Below, piece after piece: positions 1-8,822 of a stretch of DNA of 64,000 bases (position 1 is its first letter; the number at the start of each line of letters is the position of its first letter). A model generated the notes under the pieces. The model did no database searches and had not been told where the DNA came from. It saw only the letters and a list, made by a program, of their open reading frames with translations. This stretch comes from UTCHB3 sp964625575 (GTDB taxonomy: Bacteria > Bacteroidota > Ignavibacteria > Ignavibacteriales > Ignavibacteriaceae): positions 48,010 to 112,009 of the forward strand of contig CAZVBQ010000007.1 in assembly GCA_964625575.1 (NCBI GenBank). The letters run 5' to 3'. A program made the position numbers and the translations under genes.

Positions 1-41
1 AGGCTGAATATTGTGAATGCGCTTAGAGGAATGTGAGCAGA

Positions 42-305
42 GGTGAGTAATGAGCGATGAGCGATGAGTTATGAGCGATTTTTCACCGCAAAGGCTTTAG
101 GCAGCGGTTAGAGGACATTTTATTCCACCACAGAGCCCACAGAGAGCACAGAGAAGGTTATAAGGAACGCAGATACACGCAGATTTAACGGAGTTACGCA
201 GAGTTTATATTTCCATCCGTGTTGATCAGTCTAATCCGTGTGTATCCGTGTGCTATTCTCTTCCTCAGTGGGTTCTGTGTTCCGCCGCGGCGGACTGTGG
301 TTTTC
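42..305. repeat. Composite intergenic repeat block (7-nt array, then 9-nt arrays as a fold-back)
   Basis: Positions 42-79 are an imperfect 7-nt array of ATGAGCG/ATGAGTT units. From 83 a 9-nt class begins: CCGCAAAGG-like (83-105), CACAGAGCC-like (125-156), and ACGCAGATA/AATCCGTGT-like (165-250). The segment 126-156 is answered in inverse orientation near 263-302 (CAGTGGGTTCTGTG, then CTGTGG), so 126-302 can fold back on itself. The palindrome CCGCCGCGGCGG lies at 282-293. Bases 1-41 and 306-407 hold no gene that I can support; the latter presumably carries the promoter of the next gene. Confidence 0.75.
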
Positions 306-407
306 TCCACCTCTTAACATTCCTGAAACCCCTAACTATACCCTCCTCCGCCAATTAGGATAATTGTAATTATTTCCCTAACTTGTAGTATCAAATAGGG
401 AATCTAT

Positions 408-2837
408 ATGAAATACATGGTGATGTTGTTTTTAGCGGCCAGTTCTATGCTGTTTGGGCAGTGGGAACCGGTTGATATCTATACTGTGAACGGACAGATG
501 TTTAGTTTCTACATGAGCGATTCACTCAATCTGACATCGACTTTTATGGATGACACCTGTTATGTGATTAAAAGCAGTGATGGGGGAAGGAGTTGGGCCC
601 GTTCGCAGAAAATTCCTCTTCCTCTCATCTGGGATGCATGTACAATTGACGAAAATAATATATTCGCGCGTGCAGTAGATGTAAATTCAATGATTTTCAC
701 CTCAGATGGAGGTGTCACCTGGTCGAACTTCATGATTCCTGTTAGATACAGTTATGTGGAGAAAATCCAGTTCCTTAACAGTAATACAGCTTTTGCATCC
801 GTGATATTGCGTTCCGCGTCAGGAGATCGTTTACATCTGATTAAAACCACTGACAGGGGGGTAAATTGGGATATTATCGATTCAACCTCACTCACCTATT
901 CAGGCTTTCACTTCAAAAACATCCAAACCGGGTGGATATTTGGCAATAACATCTATCAGACTACTAATGGCGGCACATCTTTTGCTGCGATTCCCCTTCC
1001 CGTAGGTATGGCAGTTTCGACTGCTGATTTATTCGACGATACTATTTTAGCAATCGGGGGAGCCCGGTGGGTTCAAGTAAACCCTTACCAGGGTTACTAT
1101 GTCCCGATTATGGCTATCACTACAAACATGGGTTATATTTGGCAGACAAGAGATATGGGAGATTCCAACTTCGCAGGTAAACCTGCAAATCTGCAATTTA
1201 TTAACTCTTCGACATTAATGGCAACAGTGAATTTTGACGGTGGTTTGATATATACAACCAATTTTGGCGTTTCCTGGTCAGGAGGAATTGGACCCGAAAG
1301 GTCGAGAAAACTTAAAGATCTTAAATTTTATAACGGTCGAGCTTATGCAGCCGGGGATGGTGTCTTATTTATTACCTCCGGCACGGACATAACTATACCA
1401 TGGGAAATAAGAACTGATCAAACTTACTATTTAACATCAAGTGCATCTTTTCTTGACCCGGGCTACGCAATCGTTGGTGATGAAGGAGGCGGACTGTATG
1501 TTTCCACTAACAGGGGGAATAATTGGGGCAAAAGAAAAATGCCAAAGGGACGCGCCACATCAATTAATTTGGTGAACGATTCTCTTGTTTATCTGGCAAG
1601 CGGGGATGTCTTTTACAAATCTGAAAATCTTTGTGCGACTATTGATTCTGTTTCAAAATCCCCTTTCGGTTCCATAAATGAGATATCAGTGATGGGAAAT
1701 GGCACCATTTGGATCTCGTCAGGAACTTCCCTGTTGTCAAGCAGTAATGGTGGAAGAAACTGGGAGACCAGATTGACAATCCCCGGTAACAATTTCGAAC
1801 AGGTGATCATCTTTGAAAACGGAACGGGCTACGCTTGTAATTACAACCTTTATAAAACGACAGACTATGGAGCCACTTGGAACCAAACCGGAAACTACAG
1901 TTTTTTAATCAGGCAGTTTCGCTTCCAGAACAGCAATTTTGGCATAATCCACGGGAATGACGGTAAAATCTACAGAACAAGGGACGGGGCGATTACGCTT
2001 GACCAATTCAATATCCCCGGAATGAGCTACCCCTTAAACATTTATTTAAAGGACTCACTAAGTATTTATGTCACGGCCAATAAACTCTATTCAACATACG
2101 ACGGTGGAGTGAGTTGGGGAGTAAACGAATTTAGAAATTTCTCCGGCAATAATTCACTGCTTTGGATGACAATGTACGACCACTTTGAGGGAATTGGTGT
2201 ATCCCGCACAGGTGTAGGCTCCGGTATCTGGAAGACTTGGAACCGCGGCAACACACCTGTTGAATTGTCGGGATTCTCGGCGGTTTCTCTCGGGAACAAA
2301 GTGGCGCTTCAGTGGACCACTGAAACCGAAACCAACAACATGGGCTTCGAAATTGAGCGAAAGTACAGGCACGGTGACTGGAAAACGATCGGCTTCTCAA
2401 AGGGCTCCGGCACATCCACTAAAAGGATATTTTATGGTTTCGATGACGATGAGCCAAAAGCCCCTGCGATACTCTACTACCGACTGAAGCAGATCGATTA
2501 CGACGGCAGATCCGCTTACTCTAACGAGATTGAAGTTATTCTCGGCGAAGTACCCGAAAACTACTCGATCGCGCAGAACTACCCGAACCCCTTCAACCCA
2601 AGCACGAAGGTTTCCTTCACTCTGCCCGAGGAAAACGAGGTTGTGATCCGGGTGTTCAACGCCATGGGAGAACTGGTAAAAGAGTTCAACCGCGGTATCC
2701 TCCCGCACGGCTGGTTCGATCAGGAAATCGAGATGGCTGACGCTCCATCGGGGGTTTATATTTGTCAGGTGTTCTGTACAAATACAGTTACTGCCAGAAC
2801 AAAATCGTTGACGACAAAAATGGTGCTTTTGAAATAG
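408..2837 (+). CDS. T9SS-sorted secreted Asp-box/YCF48-like repeat protein
   Basis: An 809-residue secreted protein. The first ~18 residues form a signal peptide (MKYMVMLFLAASSMLFG, cleavage before QW). The body carries recurrent Asp-box motifs of the form S/T-x-D-G-G-x-x-W (SSDGGRSW, TSDGGVTW, TTDRGVNW, SSNGGRNW, TTDYGATW, STYDGGVSW), typical of YCF48/BNR beta-propellers. Residues ~725-809 are a type A T9SS C-terminal domain (NYPNPFNPSTK, then MGELVKEF, then PSGVYICQVF and terminal KMVLLK), which routes the protein through T9SS to the cell surface. A stretch at ~625-700 (VELSGFSA, TETNNMGFEIERK, YRLKQIDYDG) is the fibronectin-like module that usually precedes this tail. The neighbour at 2965 is a paralogue with a nearly identical 3' end. 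The ligand is unknown. Family assignment is firm, function is not. Confidence 0.9.
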   Translation: MKYMVMLFLAASSMLFGQWEPVDIYTVNGQMFSFYMSDSLNLTSTFMDDTCYVIKSSDGGRSWARSQKIPLPLIWDACTIDENNIFARAVDVNSMIFTSDGGVTWSNFMIPVRYSYVEKIQFLNSNTAFASVILRSASGDRLHLIKTTDRGVNWDIIDSTSLTYSGFHFKNIQTGWIFGNNIYQTTNGGTSFAAIPLPVGMAVSTADLFDDTILAIGGARWVQVNPYQGYYVPIMAITTNMGYIWQTRDMGDSNFAGKPANLQFINSSTLMATVNFDGGLIYTTNFGVSWSGGIGPERSRKLKDLKFYNGRAYAAGDGVLFITSGTDITIPWEIRTDQTYYLTSSASFLDPGYAIVGDEGGGLYVSTNRGNNWGKRKMPKGRATSINLVNDSLVYLASGDVFYKSENLCATIDSVSKSPFGSINEISVMGNGTIWISSGTSLLSSSNGGRNWETRLTIPGNNFEQVIIFENGTGYACNYNLYKTTDYGATWNQTGNYSFLIRQFRFQNSNFGIIHGNDGKIYRTRDGAITLDQFNIPGMSYPLNIYLKDSLSIYVTANKLYSTYDGGVSWGVNEFRNFSGNNSLLWMTMYDHFEGIGVSRTGVGSGIWKTWNRGNTPVELSGFSAVSLGNKVALQWTTETETNNMGFEIERKYRHGDWKTIGFSKGSGTSTKRIFYGFDDDEPKAPAILYYRLKQIDYDGRSAYSNEIEVILGEVPENYSIAQNYPNPFNPSTKVSFTLPEENEVVIRVFNAMGELVKEFNRGILPHGWFDQEIEMADAPSGVYICQVFCTNTVTARTKSLTTKMVLLK

Positions 2838-2960
2838 TGTGGAGTATAAAGTGTGGAGTGTGGAGTTTTGTATGAAGTTTGATCCGCCTGTGGCGGAATG
2901 AAGTATGAATTCTCACTACTCGCTACTCGCAACTCACAACTGAAAACGGGAAACAGGAAA
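2838..2960. repeat. Heptad repeat block between paralogues (GTGTGGA-type then CGCTACT-type)
   Basis: It starts immediately after the TAG stop. Positions 2838-2911 consist of GTGTGGA/GTATGAA-like 7-nt units with an embedded GATCCGCCTGTGGCGGAAT palindrome (2881-2899). Positions 2912-2943 are phased CACTACT CGCTACT CGCAACT CACAACT units, followed by GAAAACGGGAAACAGGAAATA leading into the next ATG at 2965. The same two families recur at 5656, 18108, 18346, 50371, 57529 and 60251. Confidence 0.8.
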
Positions 2961-2964
2961 TAAT

Positions 2965-5400
2965 ATGAAAAGATCGATATTATTCTTTATTGTGATGGCA
3001 TCCATGCTTTTTGGGCAGTGGAGTGAGGTGGACATATATCCACTGAGTGGTCAAATAACGAAGTTTTATCTTACTGATTCACTCAATATAACTGCTGTTT
3101 ATCATGGTGACTCATCAGCAGTTATCAAAAGCAGCGATGGTGGCAGGAACTGGTCGGTTGTCGCCAAAACTCCGCTTAGATATGTCAAGAATGTTTCGTT
3201 CATAAATAAAGACACATTTTTTATTGGTGCCAGTTCTCCAGTAGTCGTTTACATTACTTTTAATGGTGGATTGACATGGACGGGAGTGCCTTTCCCTCCC
3301 GGGTATGGCAATATATATCACATGCAGTTTTGGGACACAAAATTTGGGTACGCCTTGCTGCGACCACCGGTTGGAACATATTTCGTGTTGGTGAAGACGA
3401 CTGACGGAGGATTGAGCTGGTCGGCGCTCGACTCAACCTGGATCCAGTCAACAAGTTTTAAATTTGTTAGCCGGAATGAGGGCTGGCTGCTGGGTCAAAA
3501 ATTGCGCCACACTACCGATGGGGGAAACAGTTTTACCGATATTGATCTGCCGGCTGGTTTTGAAGGATGTTCTTCCATTGATAAGATTTCCGACAGCATT
3601 ATTGTTCTTGGAAGCAAAAAAGTGATTCAAATCCCACCTTATTTCACTGAGAATGCTCCTCAAGTGGCATTTTCAACAAACAGTGGGATTACCTGGAATG
3701 TTCAGGATTACTCGAGTACCAATTTACGGGGGATACCCACTGACTTCAAGCTCCTTGACGAAAACACTGCAATTTCATTCCTTGCCGGGGGTAACGGCAT
3801 CTTCTTTACTACAAATAGCGGGCAGAACTGGAGCACCGGACAAATTCCCCAAAGATCATATCAATTTCTCGATATGCATGTACTTGATAACCGGGTATTC
3901 ATCGCCGGTTCAGGATCCGTCTTTCTGGCTTCGGAACACAACATTGTAGATCCTTGGGATCTGCGTCTGGAGTGTATATTGCTCGATCACCGGGGGTTTG
4001 ATGCAAATAACCCAGGTTCCATTGTAGTCGGCACCTATAATCCCGGTAGCGATAAATCCAAGGTGTATATCTCCACCGACAGGGGGAGGAACTGGCGAAC
4101 GGAGTATTTTCCCGATGAAGTTGGAACGAATGTTGAGATCGCGAGCGATTCTCTTGTGTTTATCTCTTCACCATACCAAATATATAAGTCAGATATCTCC
4201 TGCAAGGTTTTTCAGCCGATCGGTCCCGTTTTCAATCATTTCATTCAAGAAATAAAGGTTGCTCCGAATGGGAATATTTTGGTTGGAACCTTCAGAAACC
4301 TGCAGCTGAGCACAGATGGTGGGCAAACATGGAGCATAAAACACAGTAACACTACGACTCCATATACTTCAATAAACATGTTTGCCGATGGTGCAGGTTT
4401 TGTTGTAAGCGACGGTCTTTACAAAACCATGGACCATGGTGTTTCATGGACGGCGGTGGGTATTTCAGGTTTCACACCAAAGCAAGCCGGATTTTATGAC
4501 AATAAAAATGGATTTATTGTCGGAACAGATGCGAAACTATACCGCACAAGAAATGCCGGAGGCACTTTTGAAATTGTAAATTTTCCGGGGCTAACCTCCG
4601 CTTCTTGCATTTTTTGTTTCGACTCGTTAAACTACTTTCTATCCGGTAACAGACCTTACTCGACCTATGACGGTGGGTATTCATGGAATGAGAACGCGAG
4701 TATCATCCCGGGAGCAGCATCGTTCCATAAAGTACACTTGTTTGATCATTTTGACGGTATCGCAGCGAATTCAGGAGGTATCCCGGGTATCTGGATAACC
4801 TCTAACCGTGGCAACACCCCAGTTGAACTCTCCTCGTTTACGGCGTTTCAGTTTGGCAACAAGGTGATGCTTAACTGGATCACCGAAACCGAAACCAACA
4901 ATATGGGCTTTGAGATCGAGCGAAAATACAAGCACGGCGACTGGAAAACGATCGGTTTCTCAAAGGGCTCCGGCACATCCACGAAAAGGATATTCTACGG
5001 TTTCGACGACAATGAACCAAAAGCCCCCGCGATACTCTACTACCGCCTGAAGCAGATCGACTACGACGGCAGATCCACATACTCAAACGAGTTAGAGGTT
5101 ATCCTCGGCGAAGTACCCGAAAACTACTCGATCGCGCAGAACTACCCGAACCCCTTCAACCCAAGCACGAAGGTTTCCTTCACCCTCCCGGAGGAGAACG
5201 AGGTTGTGATAAGGGTGTTCAACACAATGGGCGAGTTGATTAAGCAAATAAACCGCGGCATTCTCTCTCATGGCTGGTTCGATCAGCAAATCGAAATGGC
5301 TGACGCTCCATCGGGGGTTTATATCTGTCAGGTGTTTTGTACAAATACAGTATCTGCCAGAACGAAGTCGCTGACGACCAAGATGGTTCTGCTGAAATAG
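2965..5400 (+). CDS. T9SS-sorted secreted Asp-box/YCF48-like protein, paralogue of the 408 gene
   Basis: An 811-residue paralogue of the preceding protein with the same plan: a signal peptide (MKRSILFFIVMASMLFG before QWSEVD), many Asp-box motifs (SSDGGRNW, TTDGGLSW, TTDGGNSF, TNSGQNW, STDRGRNW, STDGGQTW, TMDHGVSW), a fibronectin-like module and a T9SS type A tail with NYPNPFNPSTK. The propeller regions of the two proteins have diverged clearly, whereas about the last 180 residues are nearly identical and one stretch of ~80 nt (2541-2620 versus 5104-5183) is identical by eye. That pattern suggests gene conversion or recent tail exchange after tandem duplication. Target and substrate are unknown. 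Confidence 0.9.
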   Translation: MKRSILFFIVMASMLFGQWSEVDIYPLSGQITKFYLTDSLNITAVYHGDSSAVIKSSDGGRNWSVVAKTPLRYVKNVSFINKDTFFIGASSPVVVYITFNGGLTWTGVPFPPGYGNIYHMQFWDTKFGYALLRPPVGTYFVLVKTTDGGLSWSALDSTWIQSTSFKFVSRNEGWLLGQKLRHTTDGGNSFTDIDLPAGFEGCSSIDKISDSIIVLGSKKVIQIPPYFTENAPQVAFSTNSGITWNVQDYSSTNLRGIPTDFKLLDENTAISFLAGGNGIFFTTNSGQNWSTGQIPQRSYQFLDMHVLDNRVFIAGSGSVFLASEHNIVDPWDLRLECILLDHRGFDANNPGSIVVGTYNPGSDKSKVYISTDRGRNWRTEYFPDEVGTNVEIASDSLVFISSPYQIYKSDISCKVFQPIGPVFNHFIQEIKVAPNGNILVGTFRNLQLSTDGGQTWSIKHSNTTTPYTSINMFADGAGFVVSDGLYKTMDHGVSWTAVGISGFTPKQAGFYDNKNGFIVGTDAKLYRTRNAGGTFEIVNFPGLTSASCIFCFDSLNYFLSGNRPYSTYDGGYSWNENASIIPGAASFHKVHLFDHFDGIAANSGGIPGIWITSNRGNTPVELSSFTAFQFGNKVMLNWITETETNNMGFEIERKYKHGDWKTIGFSKGSGTSTKRIFYGFDDNEPKAPAILYYRLKQIDYDGRSTYSNELEVILGEVPENYSIAQNYPNPFNPSTKVSFTLPEENEVVIRVFNTMGELIKQINRGILSHGWFDQQIEMADAPSGVYICQVFCTNTVSARTKSLTTKMVLLK

Positions 5401-5410
5401 AATTAGTTTT

Positions 5411-5576
5411 GCACCGCAAAGGCCGCAGAGAACGCAAAGAAAAAGTTACACGGATTTCACGGATTATGCACAGATTTCAAGGATGAAAGTAAAATCTGTG
5501 TAATCCGCGTTAAATCCGCGTAATCCGCGTAACCTTTAAAAATTTTTTGTGCCTTCGTGACTTTGTGGATAATATA
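5411..5576. repeat. 9-nt-class repeat block with a large fold-back
   Basis: Positions 5411-5441 are CCGCAAAGG CCGCAGAGA ACGCAAAGA units. Positions 5445-5535 are CACGGATTT-like units whose left half (GTTACACGGATTTCACGG) is mirrored by the right half (CTGTGTAATCCGCGTT and following AATCCGCGT units), giving a long imperfect stem around a short A-rich centre near 5485. Positions 5547-5572 (TTGTGCCTTCGTGACTTTG) belong to the CACAAAGAC family in inverse orientation. No gene is supported here. Confidence 0.75.
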
Positions 5577-5577
5577 A

Positions 5578-5728
5578 ACGCGCAACTGGCAACGCGCAAC
5601 TGGCAACGCACAACGGGCAACGCGCAACGGGCAACGGGCAACGCGCAACGGGCAACTCATCACTCGCTACTCGCCACTCACAACTGAAAACGGGCAATTA
5701 ACCACTTACCTCTGACCACTAACCACTG
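5578..5728. repeat. Heptad repeat block (GSGCAAC, CRCTACT, ACCACTR families)
   Basis: Positions 5578-5656 are a run of about eleven 7-nt units of GCGCAAC/GGGCAAC/TGGCAAC. Positions 5657-5688 continue in CACTCGC/TACTCGC/CACTCAC units. Positions 5699-5728 are ACCACTT ACCTCTG ACCACTA ACCACTG. Three different 7-nt families therefore abut without spacer. Confidence 0.8.
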
Positions 5729-5740
5729 TATATATTTCCG

Positions 5741-5748
5741 TATCTTTG
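5741..5748 (+). promoter_or_regulatory. Candidate Bacteroidota-type -7 promoter element
   Basis: TATCTTTG matches the TAnnTTTG -7 consensus of Bacteroidota housekeeping promoters and lies 33 bases before the start at 5781. I do not see a clear TTG -33 partner at the usual distance, so this is suggestive only. Confidence 0.35.
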
Positions 5749-5780
5749 AATTTGCATTATTAAATTTTCTGATAAATTCC

Positions 5781-7370
5781 TTGAGATATCTCCGGCTATT
5801 ACTCTTTGTCGTCGCGACACCCGCCCTGTTTGGTCAGAACCTGCTTGAAAAAGGGAAAGACCTGTTCAGAAGGGCAGAGACGAGTGACACGGTTCAGTCA
5901 GAACTTTATCAGGAGGCAGCGACACTTCTTGAGGAGTATATAAAGTCGGACTCTCTGAGCTCCGAAGCCCATTATTTCCTTGGTTATGCTTACGACAGGA
6001 TGTCGATGCCGACGATGGAATACCTTCAATCGCTCGATATGGGTTACCTTCGAAAGGCAGTTGACCACTTCCTTACATCCATCAGACTTACCCCTGAGTA
6101 CAAAGGGGAGTCGTGGCACCTGAGCGCCTACTCAAAGATCATTTCAATCTGGGGAACCGCGGCCCTTTCTTACATTATGAACGACAAGCCCGATTCCGCG
6201 AAGATCTGCTTCCGGCAGATGATGAAGAACGGCGTGATCTCATCCACTTATTTTGATTATGGCGAGAACCTGCTCCGGTCTGTTCCGCAGAATGCCATCG
6301 TGTTTTCGGACGATGAGCTGGAGACTTTTCTTGTTTATTATCTCCAATTGATGGATGGCATCAGGAAGGATGTTACACTTCTTCATGCCGGATTCCTGAA
6401 CTCTCCCGCGTATGTGAAATTAGTAAGATCGAAGTACATAATGGGGATGTACAACATTGGCATGGACATGGACGATGATGATGTGGAGGCACTTCGCCCT
6501 AAGATCATGAAACCGAAAAAGCGGACTCTTGATATACCCATTTCGGTGCTCGATAAATACAACGTTGATCAGAGTGAACGCTTCCCTAAACTCGAGTACA
6601 CCTTCCCTCCAAAACCGGCGGAGAGGCCCGACACCACTACTTTCGAAGTGTCGCCTTCTGAGCAGGTGATGCTTGATATAATTAATAAAACGAAGTGGCT
6701 CCGGGACATAACCTTCACCCTCACATGCCAGGGCAGGGTCAGAACCGCGTTTTCCACTTTCCTACGCTCTGAAGGTCTGGCTTACAGACTGCTTCCTCAC
6801 TATACGATGCACCGGAATGAGAGCATCAACACAGAACTGATAGAAGTGATGCTTAGCCCCCCGCCTGATTACTTCGATGAGACAGCGAATTTTGGGATGC
6901 CGTATGATTTCAGCTCGATCAACACGGATGAAGTGGTGCTCGACCGGTCGCTTTATGCCTTGATAGACAATTACTCAAACCTCTACTTCGACCTCGCCGA
7001 CTCATACCTTCTAATGGATAACAAACAGCAGGCAAAGAGGGTGATGATCTACTTCGACATGAACCTTAAACCGGGGGAATTGATCAGAAATTATTCGACG
7101 GTCTACAGGGCTGCTCTTCTGTATGAAAGAACAGGGGAAGTAAACGATTTCAACCGCCTGGGTGTTATAGCAGAAAAGCTGGCGCTCAACCAAGTGAAGG
7201 CAGAGCCTTTCTCTTACTATGACGCGGCAAACCCTTATGACATGCTGCTCGACTATTATATAAAGACCGCGCAGATGGACAAACTCGTTAAAATGCTTCA
7301 GGATCTCGTGGCGCTTTATCCAGATAACACCGACCTGAAGGAAAAACTGAACGCGGTTCAGAAAAAATAA
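5781..7370 (+). CDS. Secreted TPR-like protein with a DUF2723-associated tail motif
   Basis: A 529-residue protein read from a TTG start at 5781, which yields a clean signal peptide (MRYLRLLLFVVATPALFG before QNLLEKG). The N-terminal ~140 residues are helical and TPR-like (LLEKGKDLFRR, AHYFLGYAYDRM, LRKAVDHFLTSIRLTP). Residues ~170-215 (NAIVFSDDELETFLVYYLQ, GIRKDVTLLHAGFLNSPAY) resemble the region after the membrane domain of DUF2723 proteins (ILFTNGDNDTFPLWYLQ-type), common in Bacteroidota. C-terminal helices at ~400-525 are again TPR-like (YALIDNYSNLYFDLADSYL, LLDYYIKTAQMDKLVKML). No enzyme motif is visible; a periplasmic scaffold or assembly role is only a guess. Confidence 0.75.
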   Translation: MRYLRLLLFVVATPALFGQNLLEKGKDLFRRAETSDTVQSELYQEAATLLEEYIKSDSLSSEAHYFLGYAYDRMSMPTMEYLQSLDMGYLRKAVDHFLTSIRLTPEYKGESWHLSAYSKIISIWGTAALSYIMNDKPDSAKICFRQMMKNGVISSTYFDYGENLLRSVPQNAIVFSDDELETFLVYYLQLMDGIRKDVTLLHAGFLNSPAYVKLVRSKYIMGMYNIGMDMDDDDVEALRPKIMKPKKRTLDIPISVLDKYNVDQSERFPKLEYTFPPKPAERPDTTTFEVSPSEQVMLDIINKTKWLRDITFTLTCQGRVRTAFSTFLRSEGLAYRLLPHYTMHRNESINTELIEVMLSPPPDYFDETANFGMPYDFSSINTDEVVLDRSLYALIDNYSNLYFDLADSYLLMDNKQQAKRVMIYFDMNLKPGELIRNYSTVYRAALLYERTGEVNDFNRLGVIAEKLALNQVKAEPFSYYDAANPYDMLLDYYIKTAQMDKLVKMLQDLVALYPDNTDLKEKLNAVQKK

Positions 7371-7408
7371 CCGCGTCAGCCACGATTTAGCATACCGGAG
7401 ATATTAAA

Positions 7409-8413
7409 TTGGTAGTTGTTTTTGAAAAAAATGCCGCGCAAGCGGTGATAGACAGAATAATTGACCGTATCATAGAGATGGGTTACTCAGTTCAGAAGTC
7501 TGAAGGCACTGAGCGGAGGATCATAGGAATTGGCGGTGTAAAACCGGAGAGTGATCTCAAAGAGATCAGCATGCTCGAAGGCGTTGCAAAGGTTTTAAGC
7601 GTTTCAGAGCCGTATGTGTTAGCCGGGAGGGAGTTCAAGGCCTCGAACACCATTATTCACGTGGGAGATGTAGCCATCGGAGGGGATGAACTCACCGTTT
7701 TCGCGGGACCATGCGCGGTTGAGAATGAAGAACAGATACACACTGTAGCTTCTTTTGTGGCGAAGGCGGGCGCGAAGATTCTTAGAGGTGGTGCATACAA
7801 ACCAAGAACTTCCCCTTACTCGTTTCAAGGGCTTGGTGAGGAGGGTCTCAAATACATCCGTGATGCCGCAGATGCCAATGGACTGAAAGTAGCCACTGAA
7901 ATTCTCGATCTTACCTTGATAGACATGATCGGGAAGTACACCGATATTTTTCAGGTTGGCGCCCGGAACATGTACAATTACCCTCTTCTTAAAGAGCTTG
8001 GCAAGCTCGACAAACCCGTTCTGCTGAAAAGAGGTTTCTCCGCCACGATCGATGAGCTGTTAATGTCGGCAGAGTACATACTCGCCGGGGGTAACAGCAA
8101 TGTCATCCTCTGTGAAAGAGGCATCAGAACTTTTGAACAATCCACCCGGAACACATTTGATGTTTCCGCCATCCCGGTTATCAAGCAGAAAAGTCACCTC
8201 CCCGTAATAGCCGATCCCTCACACGCCACCGGCTTCCGCGATATGGTAACCCCCGTTGCCCGCGCTGCCGTTGCCGCCGGTGCCGACGGCCTCATCATCG
8301 AAGTTCACCATGATCCCCACAAAGCACTTTCGGATGGGCCACAAGCGCTTTTGCCGGAACAATTCACAAAGTTAATGCGAGAGATTCACCTAATCGCTGA
8401 GGCGATTAGGTAG
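7409..8413 (+). CDS. aroF: 3-deoxy-7-phosphoheptulonate synthase (DAHP synthase, type I-beta)
   Basis: This enzyme condenses phosphoenolpyruvate and erythrose 4-phosphate in the first step of the shikimate pathway. The 334 residues match the Thermotoga/Bacillus-like class: an N-terminal ferredoxin-like regulatory domain (residues ~1-70) followed by a TIM barrel. Visible active-site motifs are GPCAVE (metal Cys), RGGAYKPRTSPYSFQG, QVGARNMYN, LLKRGFSATIDE, ADPSHATG (metal His) and IIEVHHDP. The start is TTG at 7409 (MVVVFEKNA). The TAG stop at 8411-8413 runs straight into a TAACACY-family repeat. The gene stands 38 nt after the previous one, and no other aromatic-pathway gene is near. Confidence 0.95.
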   Translation: MVVVFEKNAAQAVIDRIIDRIIEMGYSVQKSEGTERRIIGIGGVKPESDLKEISMLEGVAKVLSVSEPYVLAGREFKASNTIIHVGDVAIGGDELTVFAGPCAVENEEQIHTVASFVAKAGAKILRGGAYKPRTSPYSFQGLGEEGLKYIRDAADANGLKVATEILDLTLIDMIGKYTDIFQVGARNMYNYPLLKELGKLDKPVLLKRGFSATIDELLMSAEYILAGGNSNVILCERGIRTFEQSTRNTFDVSAIPVIKQKSHLPVIADPSHATGFRDMVTPVARAAVAAGADGLIIEVHHDPHKALSDGPQALLPEQFTKLMREIHLIAEAIR

Positions 8414-8446
8414 GTGTTAAGTGTTAGGTGTTAGGTGTTATTTTTG
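8411..8446. repeat. TAACACY-family heptads, left inverted flank of the four-helix-bundle gene
   Basis: GGTGTTA AGTGTTA GGTGTTA GGTGTTA followed by TTTTTG is the reverse complement of the array starting near 8806. The repeat begins at, and includes, the aroF stop codon. Confidence 0.8.
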
Positions 8447-8462
8447 TAAATAAACATAGGAG

Positions 8463-8822
8463 ATGAAAATGAACATCCTTGCTGATAAAAGTCTGAAGTT
8501 TGCGGTGAGAATTTACAGATTATGTAAATATTTGGAGGAGAAAAAGGAATTTATAATTGCGCGACAGTTACTCAAAAGTGGCACTTCTGTTGGTGCTAAT
8601 ATACATGAAGCAATCCATGCACACTCTGACCTTGATTTTATCAGCAAATATTCCATATCTCAAAAGGAATGTTCGGAAACCCTTTATTGGTTAGAGATAT
8701 TGAAAGAAACCCAGATATTAAATCAAGAGGAATATAATAGTATAAATAAAGATGCCACCGAACTAATGAACCTCCTGGTAAAGACGCTCAAGACCCTCAA
8801 ATCCAAAAAAAATAACACCTAA
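8463..8822 (+). CDS. Four-helix-bundle protein of the S23 / 23S rRNA intervening-sequence family
   Basis: A 119-residue protein of the four-helix-bundle family that includes S23 proteins from 23S rRNA intervening sequences and is structurally related to the Avd accessory protein of diversity-generating retroelements. The family pattern is clear: LADKSLKFAVRIYRLCKYL, then ARQLLKSGTSVGANIHEA, then DFISKYSISQKECSETLYWL, then a C-terminal helix (ELMNLLVKTLKTLK). The start has a good AGGAG ribosome site (8457-8461); a second in-frame ATG lies at 8469. It is not inside an rRNA gene here but between inverted TAACACY arrays, and its last codons and stop (AAT AAC ACC TAA) are supplied by the right array. 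It is AT-richer than its neighbours. The cellular role of stand-alone members is unknown. Confidence 0.85.
   Translation: MKMNILADKSLKFAVRIYRLCKYLEEKKEFIIARQLLKSGTSVGANIHEAIHAHSDLDFISKYSISQKECSETLYWLEILKETQILNQEEYNSINKDATELMNLLVKTLKTLKSKKNNT

Noticed and set aside
2131..2708. Several minus-strand frames of 70-103 codons opposite the T9SS tails (also at 4880-5437)
   Set aside because: Shadows of the conserved sorting-domain codons; they repeat in both paralogues for that reason only.
5457..5663. Minus-strand frame with CPLRVARCPLRVARC-type repeats
   Set aside because: A direct product of the GSGCAAC array, not a cysteine-rich protein.
8463..8822. The four-helix-bundle gene as sign of a 23S rRNA intervening sequence
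   Set aside because: No rRNA sequence surrounds it; neighbours are aroF and a flavoprotein gene.
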